Assembly: GCF_003131185.1 (NCBI RefSeq)
Contig: NZ_QFFU01000034.1
Coordinates: 1 to 60,380 of the forward strand
Direction of reading: 5' to 3'
Length of the DNA stretch: 60,380 bases
Source: Pseudomonas ovata
Lineage (GTDB): Bacteria; Pseudomonadota; Gammaproteobacteria; Pseudomonadales; Pseudomonadaceae
Shown here piece by piece: positions 24,502 through 32,479 of this stretch (position 1 is its first letter; each line of letters opens with the position of its first letter). The notes below the pieces were generated by a model. The model saw only the letters and a program-made list of their open reading frames with translations, had not been told where the DNA came from and made no database searches. The translations under genes and the position numbers were made by a program.

Positions 24502-25830
24502 ATGCACTTCTGTTTTACCCCACGCTGGCCCCTGCGCCAGTTGATCGCCGCCTCCAGCCTCATTGCCCTGGTCGCCTGCGCTGAAAAGCCCACTGCGGCC
24601 GACGCCACCCCGCTTCAGAACGTCAACACAGCCGCAGCGACTCCCGCGCCGGCTCTTGTTGCCCCGCTGGCGGTCGACGATACCCTGTCCCTCCAGCCTA
24701 CCGTGAGTTTCAGCGAGTGGCAGGCCGGCTTTCGCAACCAGGCCCTGCAGGCCGGTATCCGCGCCGACGTCTTCGACACGGCCTTCGCCGGGGTCACACC
24801 CGACATGAGCGTGGTCAAGGCCGACCGTAGCCAGCCCGAGTTCAGCCGTCCGGTCTGGGAATACCTCGACAACGCCATTTCCAATGCCCGCGTGCGCAAG
24901 GGCCAGGCCCTGCTGACCCAGTACGCCAGCGAGTTGCAGGCCATCGAGCAACGCTACAACGTCGACCGCCAGACCCTGGTCGCCATCTGGGGCATGGAAA
25001 GCAACTTCGGCCAGTTCCAGGGCAGCCAGTCGGTGATCCGCTCGCTGGCCACGCTGGCCTATGAAGGCCGCCGCCCGGCCTTTGCGCAAAGCCAGTTGCT
25101 GGCGGCCCTGACCATCATCCAGCAAGGTGACATCAGTGCCGACCGCATGATCGGCTCGTGGGCCGGCGCCATGGGCCAGACCCAGTTCATGCCGACCACC
25201 TACAACACCCATGCCGTGGACTTCGATGGCGACGGTCGCCGCGATATCTGGAGCAGCCCCAGCGATGCCCTGGCCTCGGCCGCCCACTATCTGCAAAGCT
25301 CGGGCTGGCAGCGTGGACAGCCGTGGGGTTATGAAGTGGTCCTGGCCAGCGGTTTCGACTACGCCCTGGCAGACCCTGCGATTCGCAAGAGCCTGGCGCA
25401 ATGGCAGGAACTGGGTCTGAAGCTGCCCGACGGCACGCCGCTGCCGCCCGCCGCCGCTCAGCAACAGGCCTCCCTGCTGCTGCCCGCCGGTTACCGTGGC
25501 CCGGCCTTTCTGGTATTGGACAACTTCCGCGCCATTCTCAAGTACAACAACTCAAGCTCTTATGCCATGGCCATCAGCATGCTGGGCGATCGCTTCAAGG
25601 GCGCCGGTTACGTTGTGGGCAGTTGGCCGCGCACCGACCTGCCGCTCAGTCGCTCCGAGCGCATGGAGCTGCAGAGCCTGCTCAGTGCCCGCCAGTACGA
25701 CGCCGGCGCGCCTGACGGAATCATCGGCACCAACACCCGCAAGGCGATCCGTAGCGCCCAGCAGGCGCTGGGCTGGCCGGCCGATGGCTATCCGACCCAC
25801 GAGCTGCTCAACAGCCTGCGACAGCAGTAG
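24502..25830 (+). CDS. Lytic murein transglycosylase lipoprotein with peptidoglycan-binding domain
   Basis: A 442-residue outer-membrane lipoprotein with lipobox LVAC (Cys 27) and a Pro/Ala linker. An MltB-type transglycosylase domain (about 70-370) shows the catalytic Glu in WGMESNFG, AGAMGQTQFMP and the FDGDGRRDIW loop. A C-terminal PG_binding_1 domain (about 385-440; DGIIGTNTRKAIR) follows. It cleaves glycan strands to 1,6-anhydromuropeptides. It lies 82 bases after arfA and ends at a strong terminator. A second MltB-family enzyme is encoded at 30309. Confidence 0.92.
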   Translation: MHFCFTPRWPLRQLIAASSLIALVACAEKPTAADATPLQNVNTAAATPAPALVAPLAVDDTLSLQPTVSFSEWQAGFRNQALQAGIRADVFDTAFAGVTPDMSVVKADRSQPEFSRPVWEYLDNAISNARVRKGQALLTQYASELQAIEQRYNVDRQTLVAIWGMESNFGQFQGSQSVIRSLATLAYEGRRPAFAQSQLLAALTIIQQGDISADRMIGSWAGAMGQTQFMPTTYNTHAVDFDGDGRRDIWSSPSDALASAAHYLQSSGWQRGQPWGYEVVLASGFDYALADPAIRKSLAQWQELGLKLPDGTPLPPAAAQQQASLLLPAGYRGPAFLVLDNFRAILKYNNSSSYAMAISMLGDRFKGAGYVVGSWPRTDLPLSRSERMELQSLLSARQYDAGAPDGIIGTNTRKAIRSAQQALGWPADGYPTHELLNSLRQQ

Positions 25831-25850
25831 GCGCCTTTTCAGCGCACATG

Positions 25851-25890
25851 AAAAAACGGGCCGCAGATCACTCTGCGGCCCGTTTTTTTT
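25851..25890. terminator. Bidirectional intrinsic terminator
   Basis: CGGGCCGCAG and CTGCGGCCCG pair perfectly around ATCACT, with an A-run on the left and eight Ts on the right. It serves the convergent transglycosylase gene and lipA. Confidence 0.93.
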
Positions 25891-25901
25891 ATGCCCTGTG
25901 A

Positions 25902-26909
25902 TCAGAGCGCTTGCTTGGCGATCTTGGCCTGCTCGTCGGCATGGTACGACGAACGCACCAGCGGCCCGGACGCCACGTTCTTGAAGCCCATGCGGTAGCC
26001 TTCCTCGGCAAACCAGGCAAAGGTGTCCGGGTGCACGAAGCGCTGCACCGGCAAGTGGTTGCGCGACGGTTGCAGGTACTGGCCCAGGGTCAGCATGTCG
26101 ATGTCATGCTCGCGCATGCGCTGCATGACTTCGATCACCTCTTCGTCGGTCTCGCCCAGGCCCAGCATCAGACCGGACTTGGTCGGCACGTGCGGCACCA
26201 TCTGCTTGAAGCGTTGCAGCAGGGTCAGCGACCACTGGTAATCGGAACCCGGACGCGCGGCCTTGTACAGGCGTGGCACGGTTTCCAGGTTGTGGTTGAA
26301 GACATCCGGCGGCTCGGCGGCAGTGATTTCCAGTGCCACGTCCATGCGCCCACGGTAGTCGGGCACCAGGGTCTCGAGCTGCACGTTGGGCGACAGCTTG
26401 CGGATTTCGCGCAGGCAGTCGGCAAAGTGCTGGGCACCACCGTCGCGCAGGTCGTCGCGGTCTACCGAGGTAATCACCACGTACTTCAGGCGCAGGTCGG
26501 CAATCGCCACCGCCAGGTTGTGCGGCTCTTCGGTGTCCAGGGCCTTGGGACGGCCATGGCCCACGTCGCAGAACGGGCAGCGACGGGTGCAGATGTCACC
26601 CATGATCATGAACGTGGCGGTGCCGCCGGAGAAGCACTCGCCCAGGTTCGGGCAGGACGCTTCTTCGCAGACGCTGTGCAGCTTGTGTTTGCGCAGCAGT
26701 TGCTTGATGCGGTCGACTTCCGGCGAAACCGGGATACGCACGCGAATCCAGTCAGGCTTTTTCGGCAGTTCGACGGTTGGAATGATCTTGACCGGGATGC
26801 GCGCTACTTTTTCCGCGCCACGCAGCTTTACGCCTGCTTCGACTTTGGGGCGGGGCGCACGCTCGGACACATCCAGCGTCGGGATCAGGGTTTGCACGGT
26901 ATCAGTCAT
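25902..26909 (-). CDS. lipA: Lipoyl synthase
   Basis: Radical-SAM enzyme inserting two sulfurs into octanoyl groups on lipoate-dependent proteins. The 335-residue protein has the auxiliary-cluster motif CEEASCPNLGEC and the SAM cluster CTRRCPFCDVG, plus ITSVDRDDLRDGGA and the C-terminal RSSYHADEQA. It lies immediately downstream of lipB (one base between the ORFs), ends the proA-to-lipA minus-strand cluster and meets the terminator at 25851. Confidence 0.96.
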   Translation of the reverse strand: MTDTVQTLIPTLDVSERAPRPKVEAGVKLRGAEKVARIPVKIIPTVELPKKPDWIRVRIPVSPEVDRIKQLLRKHKLHSVCEEASCPNLGECFSGGTATFMIMGDICTRRCPFCDVGHGRPKALDTEEPHNLAVAIADLRLKYVVITSVDRDDLRDGGAQHFADCLREIRKLSPNVQLETLVPDYRGRMDVALEITAAEPPDVFNHNLETVPRLYKAARPGSDYQWSLTLLQRFKQMVPHVPTKSGLMLGLGETDEEVIEVMQRMREHDIDMLTLGQYLQPSRNHLPVQRFVHPDTFAWFAEEGYRMGFKNVASGPLVRSSYHADEQAKIAKQAL

Positions 26910-26910
26910 A

Positions 26911-27558
26911 TCAGTCTATTCCGCCCGTAAGGGTCGCCTGCTCAGCATAGTCGAGGTGTCTGACGAGCTGCGCGCGCAGCCGGGCACTTACCTCGGCAAA
27001 TTCTATTGACCCGGCATGCTCACTCAGCTGGGTCATCGTCAGCCCTGCATAACCGCAGGGGTTGATACGCCGGAACGGCTCCAGGTCCATGTCGACATTC
27101 AGCGCCAGGCCATGAAAGGAACAACCGTTACGGATGCGCAGGCCTAAAGAAGCGATTTTCGCGCCTTCGACGTAGACGCCTGGCGCTTCGGCCTTGGCCG
27201 CCGCCACCACGCCGTAGCTGCCCAGCAGATCGATCAGGCAGTTTTCGATACGCGTGACCAGATCACGCACGCCACAGCCCTTGCGCCGGACATCAAGCAA
27301 CAGGTACGCCACCAGTTGGCCGGGGCCATGATAAGTCACCTGGCCACCACGATCGACCTGTACGACAGGAATATCGCCCGGCAGCAGCAAATGCTCGGCC
27401 TTGCCGGACTGGCCCTGGGTGAACACCGGCGGGTGCTGCACCAGCCAGACCTCATCGGCGGCCTCGCGGCCACGGGTGTCGGTGAAGCGCTGCATCGCAT
27501 GCCAGGCCTGCTCGTAGTCGACCAGTCCCAGCTCGCGGATGCCGAGAACATCGCTCAT
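26911..27558 (-). CDS. lipB: Octanoyl-ACP:protein N-octanoyltransferase
   Basis: Transfers octanoate from ACP to lipoyl domains, the step before LipA. The 215-residue protein has RGGQVTYHGPGQLVAY, the catalytic Lys in VEGAKIASLG and the catalytic Cys in NPCGYAGL. Its ATG overlaps the ybeD stop by one base (TGATG-type coupling). Confidence 0.95.
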   Translation of the reverse strand: MSDVLGIRELGLVDYEQAWHAMQRFTDTRGREAADEVWLVQHPPVFTQGQSGKAEHLLLPGDIPVVQVDRGGQVTYHGPGQLVAYLLLDVRRKGCGVRDLVTRIENCLIDLLGSYGVVAAAKAEAPGVYVEGAKIASLGLRIRNGCSFHGLALNVDMDLEPFRRINPCGYAGLTMTQLSEHAGSIEFAEVSARLRAQLVRHLDYAEQATLTGGID

Positions 27559-27833
27559 CAGAGCACCATGTGCACGACACCCGTCGCGCGCAGGGCGCTA
27601 TTGATGTCGCGCAGCTGATCCTCGCCGATGGCGATGATGTGCAACTGGACTGTGGTGTACTTGCCGTTGCTGCTCTGACGCTCGGCCAGGGTCTTGAGAT
27701 CGACTTCGGCGTGCTTCTTGAGGATCTCGATCACGCTGTTGGTAAAGCCTACACCGGTGTCACCGATCACCTTGATCGGGTAGTCGGCGCAGGGAAATTC
27801 GATTCTTGGTGGCTGTACATCGGTATCGGTCAT
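27558..27833 (-). CDS. ybeD: DUF493 family protein YbeD
   Basis: A 91-residue ferredoxin-like-fold protein of the DUF493/YbeD family, usually next to lipB; its function is unknown, with a proposed regulatory role. It shows FPCDYPIKVIG-type core (FPCADYPIKVIG) and YTTVQLHIIA. The ATG at 27833 starts the conserved protein; the frame extends 18 codons upstream without support. It is translationally coupled to lipB. Confidence 0.9.
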   Translation of the reverse strand: MTDTDVQPPRIEFPCADYPIKVIGDTGVGFTNSVIEILKKHAEVDLKTLAERQSSNGKYTTVQLHIIAIGEDQLRDINSALRATGVVHMVL

Positions 27834-27869
27834 GGCAGTAAAGGTCTCACAAGCCGTGACGACGGACAC

Positions 27870-27898
27870 GCCGCCCGTCCGGATCACGGACGGGCGGC
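27870..27898 (-). terminator. Hairpin between dacA and ybeD
   Basis: GCCGCCCGTCC and GGACGGGCGGC pair perfectly (11 bp) around 7 bases, just after the dacA stop. There is no T-run; it may attenuate readthrough into ybeD-lipB-lipA. Confidence 0.5.
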
Positions 27899-27926
27899 GA
27901 GAGAGTCGGCATTGATTTCTGGATTG

Positions 27927-29087
27927 TCAGTTGAACAAACCGAAGAAGAACAGGCGAATGCTATCCCACACACGGCGGAAAAAGCCACCTTCCTCGACGC
28001 CATCGAGGGCGATCAGGTCGGCGGTGTGCACCACTTTGTCTTCCATGCGCACTTCAACCTTGCCGATGACATCGCCCTTGGCGATCGGCGCGACCAGTTG
28101 CGGGTTCATGGTCATGCTGGCAGACAGTTTTTTCATCTGCCCTTTCGGCATGGTCAGGCTCAGGTCATCGGCAAGGCCGGCCTTGACCTGGCGGGTAGCG
28201 CCTTTCCAGACCGGGGCCTGGGCCAGCTCGGCACCCTTCTGATAGAAGTTCTGGGTTTCGAAGAAGCGGAAACCGTAGGTCAGCAGTTTCTGGGTTTCAG
28301 CGGCCCGGGCCTGCTCGCTGTTGGTGCCGAAGACTACGGCGATCAGGCGCATGCCGTCACGCACCGCCGAGGACACCAGGCAATAGCCGGCTTCGTCGGT
28401 GTGACCGGTCTTCAGGCCGTCGACGGTCTTGTCGCGCCACAGCAGCAGGTTGCGGTTAGGCTGCTTGATGCCGTTCCAGAAGAACTCTTTCTGCGAGTAG
28501 ATCGCGTAATGCGCCGGGTCTTCATGAATGATCGCCCGGGCCAGCTTGGCCATGTCGTGCGCCGAGGAGTAATGCTCGGGGTTCGGCAGGCCGGTAGGGT
28601 TCATGAAGTGGGTGTTGGTCAGGTTCAGGTCGGCCGCGGTCTTGTTCATCATGTCGGCGAACGCGTCTTCGCTGCCGGCGATGTGCTCGGCCAGGGCGAC
28701 GCTGGCGTCGTTGCCCGACTGGATGATGACCCCGTGCAGCAGGTCGCTGACGCTGACCTGGCTGCCGACCTTGATGAACATCCGCGAACCGCCGGTGCGC
28801 CAGGAGTTCTCGCTGACCGTCACCGGATCGTTTTCGCCGATCTGGCCACGGCGGATTTCCAGGGTCGCGATGTAGGCCGTCATCAGCTTGGTCAGGCTGG
28901 CCGGAGGCAGGCGCTGGTCGCCGTTGTTCTCAACCAGAACGTTGCCGCTGGAGGCATCCATCAGCACGTAGGATTTGGCGGCCAGTTGCGGTGCCGCCGG
29001 TGTCATCTGTTCTACGGCCCAGGCAGCAGGCGTGATGATCAGTGGCACTAGCAGGCACAAACGTTTTGCAAAGGTTGTGATGTTCAT
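27927..29087 (-). CDS. dacA: D-alanyl-D-alanine carboxypeptidase (PBP5/6 type)
   Basis: Periplasmic DD-carboxypeptidase that trims pentapeptides. The 386-residue protein has a signal peptide (1-24, ending AWA). The catalytic SxxK is in PPASLTKLM, SxN in IQSGNDAS and KTG in LKTGHTDEAG. A C-terminal PBP5 domain ends in an amphipathic membrane anchor (VWDSIRLFFFGLFN). The ATG at 29087 begins the signal peptide; the open frame extends 46 codons upstream. rlpA lies 211 bases upstream. Confidence 0.94.
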   Translation of the reverse strand: MNITTFAKRLCLLVPLIITPAAWAVEQMTPAAPQLAAKSYVLMDASSGNVLVENNGDQRLPPASLTKLMTAYIATLEIRRGQIGENDPVTVSENSWRTGGSRMFIKVGSQVSVSDLLHGVIIQSGNDASVALAEHIAGSEDAFADMMNKTAADLNLTNTHFMNPTGLPNPEHYSSAHDMAKLARAIIHEDPAHYAIYSQKEFFWNGIKQPNRNLLLWRDKTVDGLKTGHTDEAGYCLVSSAVRDGMRLIAVVFGTNSEQARAAETQKLLTYGFRFFETQNFYQKGAELAQAPVWKGATRQVKAGLADDLSLTMPKGQMKKLSASMTMNPQLVAPIAKGDVIGKVEVRMEDKVVHTADLIALDGVEEGGFFRRVWDSIRLFFFGLFN

Positions 29088-29269
29088 CCGTCTCTCTAAA
29101 TTGCTGATGGCAAACATGCCCTCGCGGGCAAAACTCAAGGATCCGTGAAAGGGCGCGCCTTCCCGTCTCCCGTGACGCCAGGCCAGGCCTGGCAGGCAAG
29201 AATCATCTTGCCGCTGCATCGTCACCTACTGCTCTGCCCGGCAGGTTGAGGCCATGATGCGGTGCGTTT

Positions 29270-29291
29270 GCCTGCCGTGAAGACGGCAGGC
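29270..29291 (-). terminator. Hairpin downstream of rlpA
   Basis: GCCTGCCGT and ACGGCAGGC pair perfectly around a four-base loop, 8 bases beyond the rlpA stop. No strong T-run follows. Confidence 0.45.
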
Positions 29292-29298
29292 GGCGCGG

Positions 29299-30309
29299 TC
29301 AATCAGGGGTCACCATGCTGGGCGAACCCAGGTTGGCCGACCTTACGCTGTCCTGCAGTTGCTGGGCTTCACCCTGGGTGGCCACCGGCCCCATCCGCAC
29401 GCGATAGAGTGTCTGCTGGTTGCGTGCGATGGAACTGACGAACACCGGCGCCCGGACCATCGTGCTCAGTTTCGAGCGCAGCAGCTCCGCAGCATCCGGG
29501 TTGGCGAAGGCCCCTACCTGGAGAAACAGCCCAGCGGCTGATCCTGAATCGTTTTTTTTTGCCTCAACCTGCAAGGGCACGGTCGGGGCGGCATGCTGCT
29601 GGGGCGGCGGCGTCCATTGTTCGATCGTGCCGGTGGAGGCGGTGATCACCGGTGCCACGGCCCTGGGCGCCACTTGCGGCTGGCTGAGCATCAGCGGTGC
29701 CTGGCCGCCGCGCTGGTCCCACCATTGTTGCGGATCGATGCCTTCGACCTTGACCCTGGCGGTACCGCTTTCGGCATAACCGAGCTTCTTGGCGGCGGCA
29801 TACGACAAATCGATGATGCGGTCCGAGTAGAACGGCCCACGGTCGTTGACCCGCAGGACAACGGTACGGTTGTTGTCCAGGTTGGTGACCTTCACGTAGG
29901 TCGGCAGCGGCAGGGTCTTGTGCGCGGCACTCATGCCGTACAGGTCATAGACTTCGCCGTTGGCGGTGTTCTGGCCGTGGAACTTGGTGCCGTACCAGGA
30001 AGCGGTGCCAGTGGCGACATAGCGCCGGCCGTCGCTCATGGGAAAGTAGTTCTTGCCCAGTACGGTGTAGGGGTTGGCCTTGAAGGCACCGGTGTGCACG
30101 GTTGGCGTGGCATCGGGAATCTTGGTGATGTCGACGTCCCACCAGGGCGCACCGTCCTTGTGGGCACGGTTGATGTCCAGGCCTGGCGTGGCACGCACGA
30201 CCGGGCCGCTACCGCTTTTCTGGGGAGATCGGCTGGGTGACGAGCAACTGGCAAGCACCAGTCCGAGCCCGGCACACAGCAGCAGTTTCAGTGAGGTACT
30301 TGCCCGCAT
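29299..30309 (-). CDS. rlpA: Septal ring lytic transglycosylase RlpA
   Basis: Outer-membrane lipoprotein that cleaves denuded glycans at the septum. The 336-residue protein has lipobox LASC (Cys 22), a double-psi beta-barrel domain (about 95-190; ATGTASWYGTKFHG, VRVNDRGPF) and a C-terminal SPOR domain (about 260-335; GLFLQVGAFANPDAAELL). Its ATG overlaps the mltB stop (TAATG), so the two are coupled. Confidence 0.94.
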   Translation of the reverse strand: MRASTSLKLLLCAGLGLVLASCSSPSRSPQKSGSGPVVRATPGLDINRAHKDGAPWWDVDITKIPDATPTVHTGAFKANPYTVLGKNYFPMSDGRRYVATGTASWYGTKFHGQNTANGEVYDLYGMSAAHKTLPLPTYVKVTNLDNNRTVVLRVNDRGPFYSDRIIDLSYAAAKKLGYAESGTARVKVEGIDPQQWWDQRGGQAPLMLSQPQVAPRAVAPVITASTGTIEQWTPPPQQHAAPTVPLQVEAKKNDSGSAAGLFLQVGAFANPDAAELLRSKLSTMVRAPVFVSSIARNQQTLYRVRMGPVATQGEAQQLQDSVRSANLGSPSMVTPD

Positions 30310-31316
30310 TACTTGAAGCCTCGAGCTTGAACCAGCGATTCGGATAACTGATGCACGGCCATGGCGTACATCACACTGCGGTTATAACGGGTGATTGCAT
30401 AAAAATTGTTCAATCCTATCCAGTATTCAGGGCCTTGATCGCCTTCAAGGCGAAAGGCGGTGACCGGCAGGTCGGCGCGCAGCGCATCATGACTCGCCCA
30501 GCCCAGGGCTCGCAACTCCCCAAGGCTCATGACCGGGTCGAGTCCGGGGCTCAGCCCCTTGTCGACCTGCGGTCCCTGTACGCTGGCACGGCTGACAACC
30601 GGCTGTCCGGCCGTCCAGCCGTGGCGCTTGAAGTAGCTGGCCACACTGCCGATGGCGTCGTCCGGGTCGGTCCAGATATTGATATGGCCATCGCCGTCGA
30701 AATCCACGGCATAGGCGCGAAAGCTGCTGGGCATGAACTGCGGCAGGCCCATGGCGCCGGCGTAGGAGCCTTTGACAGTCAGCGGGTCGATCTGTTGTTC
30801 GCGGGCCAGCAGCAGGTACTCGCGCAGTTCCTTGCGGAAAAAGTCGGCGCGCGGCGGGTAGTCGAAGCCCAGGGTCGACAACGCATCGATCACCCGGTAG
30901 TTGCCGGTGTTGCGGCCAAAGAAGGTCTCGACGCCGATGATTGCCACGATCACCTGGGCGGGCACGCCGTATTCACGCTCGGCACGGGCCAGCACCGCTT
31001 CGTGCTGGCGCCAGAAATCCACACCGCGGGCGATGCGCGCCTCGGTCATGAACATCGGCCGGTATTCCTTCCACGGCTTGACCCGCTCGGCCGGGCGCGA
31101 GATGGCGTCGAGGATCGCCTGCTTGCGCTCGACCTCACGGAAGATGCTCATCAATTGTTCACCGGCAAAACCATGATCGCGGGTCATCTGACCCACGAAC
31201 TCGGCCACTTGGGGCGAACCTTCGTAGGCACCGGCCATGGCCTCCTGCAGCGAGCCGAGAAGTCCCACCAGGCCGACCAGCGGAGCGTAGCGAGCCCAGT
31301 TGCGCACTGCTTGCAT
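30309..31316 (-). CDS. mltB: Membrane-associated lytic murein transglycosylase B
   Basis: Peptidoglycan lytic transglycosylase. The protein has 335 residues from the ATG at 31316, beginning with a signal sequence (to about AMAGA), without a clear lipobox. The catalytic Glu is in IGVETFFGRNTGNY; SYAGAMGLPQFMPSSF and VDFDGDGHINIW are the family loops. AAGGTG lies upstream of 31316; a longer start at 31352 overlaps rodA. It is coupled to rlpA downstream. Confidence 0.92.
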   Translation of the reverse strand: MQAVRNWARYAPLVGLVGLLGSLQEAMAGAYEGSPQVAEFVGQMTRDHGFAGEQLMSIFREVERKQAILDAISRPAERVKPWKEYRPMFMTEARIARGVDFWRQHEAVLARAEREYGVPAQVIVAIIGVETFFGRNTGNYRVIDALSTLGFDYPPRADFFRKELREYLLLAREQQIDPLTVKGSYAGAMGLPQFMPSSFRAYAVDFDGDGHINIWTDPDDAIGSVASYFKRHGWTAGQPVVSRASVQGPQVDKGLSPGLDPVMSLGELRALGWASHDALRADLPVTAFRLEGDQGPEYWIGLNNFYAITRYNRSVMYAMAVHQLSESLVQARGFK

Positions 31317-31333
31317 TGAATAGTTCACCTTGA

Positions 31334-32479
31334 TCAAGTTTGTGCGATCCATTTGCGATGGGTATGAATCGACATCAAAATTCCAAACGCTGACAGCAGG
31401 GTCACCAGCGAAGTTCCCCCGTAGCTAATGAAGGGTAACGGAACCCCCACCACTGGCAGCAAACCGCTGACCATGCCGATATTGACGAACACATAGACAA
31501 AGAAGGTCATGGTCAGTGCCCCGGCCAGCAACTTGCCGAACAGGGTCTGGGCCTGGGCGGTGATGACCAGCCCGCGACCGATGAGCAACAGGTAGATGAT
31601 CAGCAGCGCACAGATGCCGACCAGGCCGAACTCTTCGCCGAGCACGGCGATGATGAAGTCGGTGTGGCTTTCCGGCAGGAAGTCCAGGTGCGACTGGGTG
31701 CCCAGCAGCCAGCCCTTGCCGAACACGCCGCCCGAGCCGATGGCGGCCTTGGACTGGATGATGTTCCAGCCGGTGCCCAGCGGGTCGCTCTCGGGGTCGA
31801 GAAAGGTCAGCACCCGCTGCTTCTGGTAGTCGTGCATGAAGAAGAACCACATCAGCACGGCCGCCGGTACGGCCGCCGCCAGCACACTGACGATCCAGCG
31901 CCAGCGCAGGCCGGCCATGAACAGCACGAAAGCGCCCGAGGCCAGGATCAGCAGCGAGGTGCCAAGGTCAGGCTGGCGCACAATCAGCACAAAGGGCACG
32001 CCGATCAGCGCCAGGCTCACGGCCACATGCTTGAGTTGCGGCGGCAGCGTGCGTTTTGACAGGTACCAGGCAATGGTCGCCGGCATCAGGATCTTCAGGA
32101 ACTCCGAAGGCTGGAAGCGGATGACGCCGGGAATGTTGATCCAGCGGGTCGCCCCCATGGCGTTGTGGCCCATGATGTCGACCACCACCAGCAGGATCAC
32201 GCCGATCACATAGCCCACCGGCACCCAGCGCGCCATGAAGCGCGGCTCGAACTGGGCAATGATCACCATCGCGACCATGCCCAGGCCAAAGGAGCTGGCC
32301 TGCTTGAGCAGCAGGTCCCAGTTCTTGCCGCTGGCCGAATACAGGACAAACAGGCTGCCCGCGGCCAGGATCAGCAGCAGCACCAGCAACGGACCGTCGA
32401 TATGAATGCGCTGCAGCAGCGTGGCGCGGCGACGCATGACGTCTTCGCTGGACAGGATGCGGTCGAAATTACTCTTCAC
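31334..32479 (-). CDS. rodA: Rod-shape SEDS glycosyltransferase RodA
   Basis: Peptidoglycan polymerase of the elongasome, partner of PBP2. The 381-residue polytopic protein has about ten helices and the SEDS signatures NIPGVIRFQPSEF, WNIIQSKAAIGSGG and LPFISYGGTSL. Starting at 32479 it overlaps the mrdA 3' end by 11 bases; an ATG at 32437 (MRRRATLL) would give 367 residues and is a realistic alternative. It lies between mrdA and mltB. Confidence 0.94.
   Translation of the reverse strand: MKSNFDRILSSEDVMRRRATLLQRIHIDGPLLVLLLILAAGSLFVLYSASGKNWDLLLKQASSFGLGMVAMVIIAQFEPRFMARWVPVGYVIGVILLVVVDIMGHNAMGATRWINIPGVIRFQPSEFLKILMPATIAWYLSKRTLPPQLKHVAVSLALIGVPFVLIVRQPDLGTSLLILASGAFVLFMAGLRWRWIVSVLAAAVPAAVLMWFFFMHDYQKQRVLTFLDPESDPLGTGWNIIQSKAAIGSGGVFGKGWLLGTQSHLDFLPESHTDFIIAVLGEEFGLVGICALLIIYLLLIGRGLVITAQAQTLFGKLLAGALTMTFFVYVFVNIGMVSGLLPVVGVPLPFISYGGTSLVTLLSAFGILMSIHTHRKWIAQT

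Noticed and set aside
27570..29051. 493-codon open frame opposite ybeD and dacA
   Set aside because: Shadow of dacA, whose SxxK, SxN and KTG motifs are clear.
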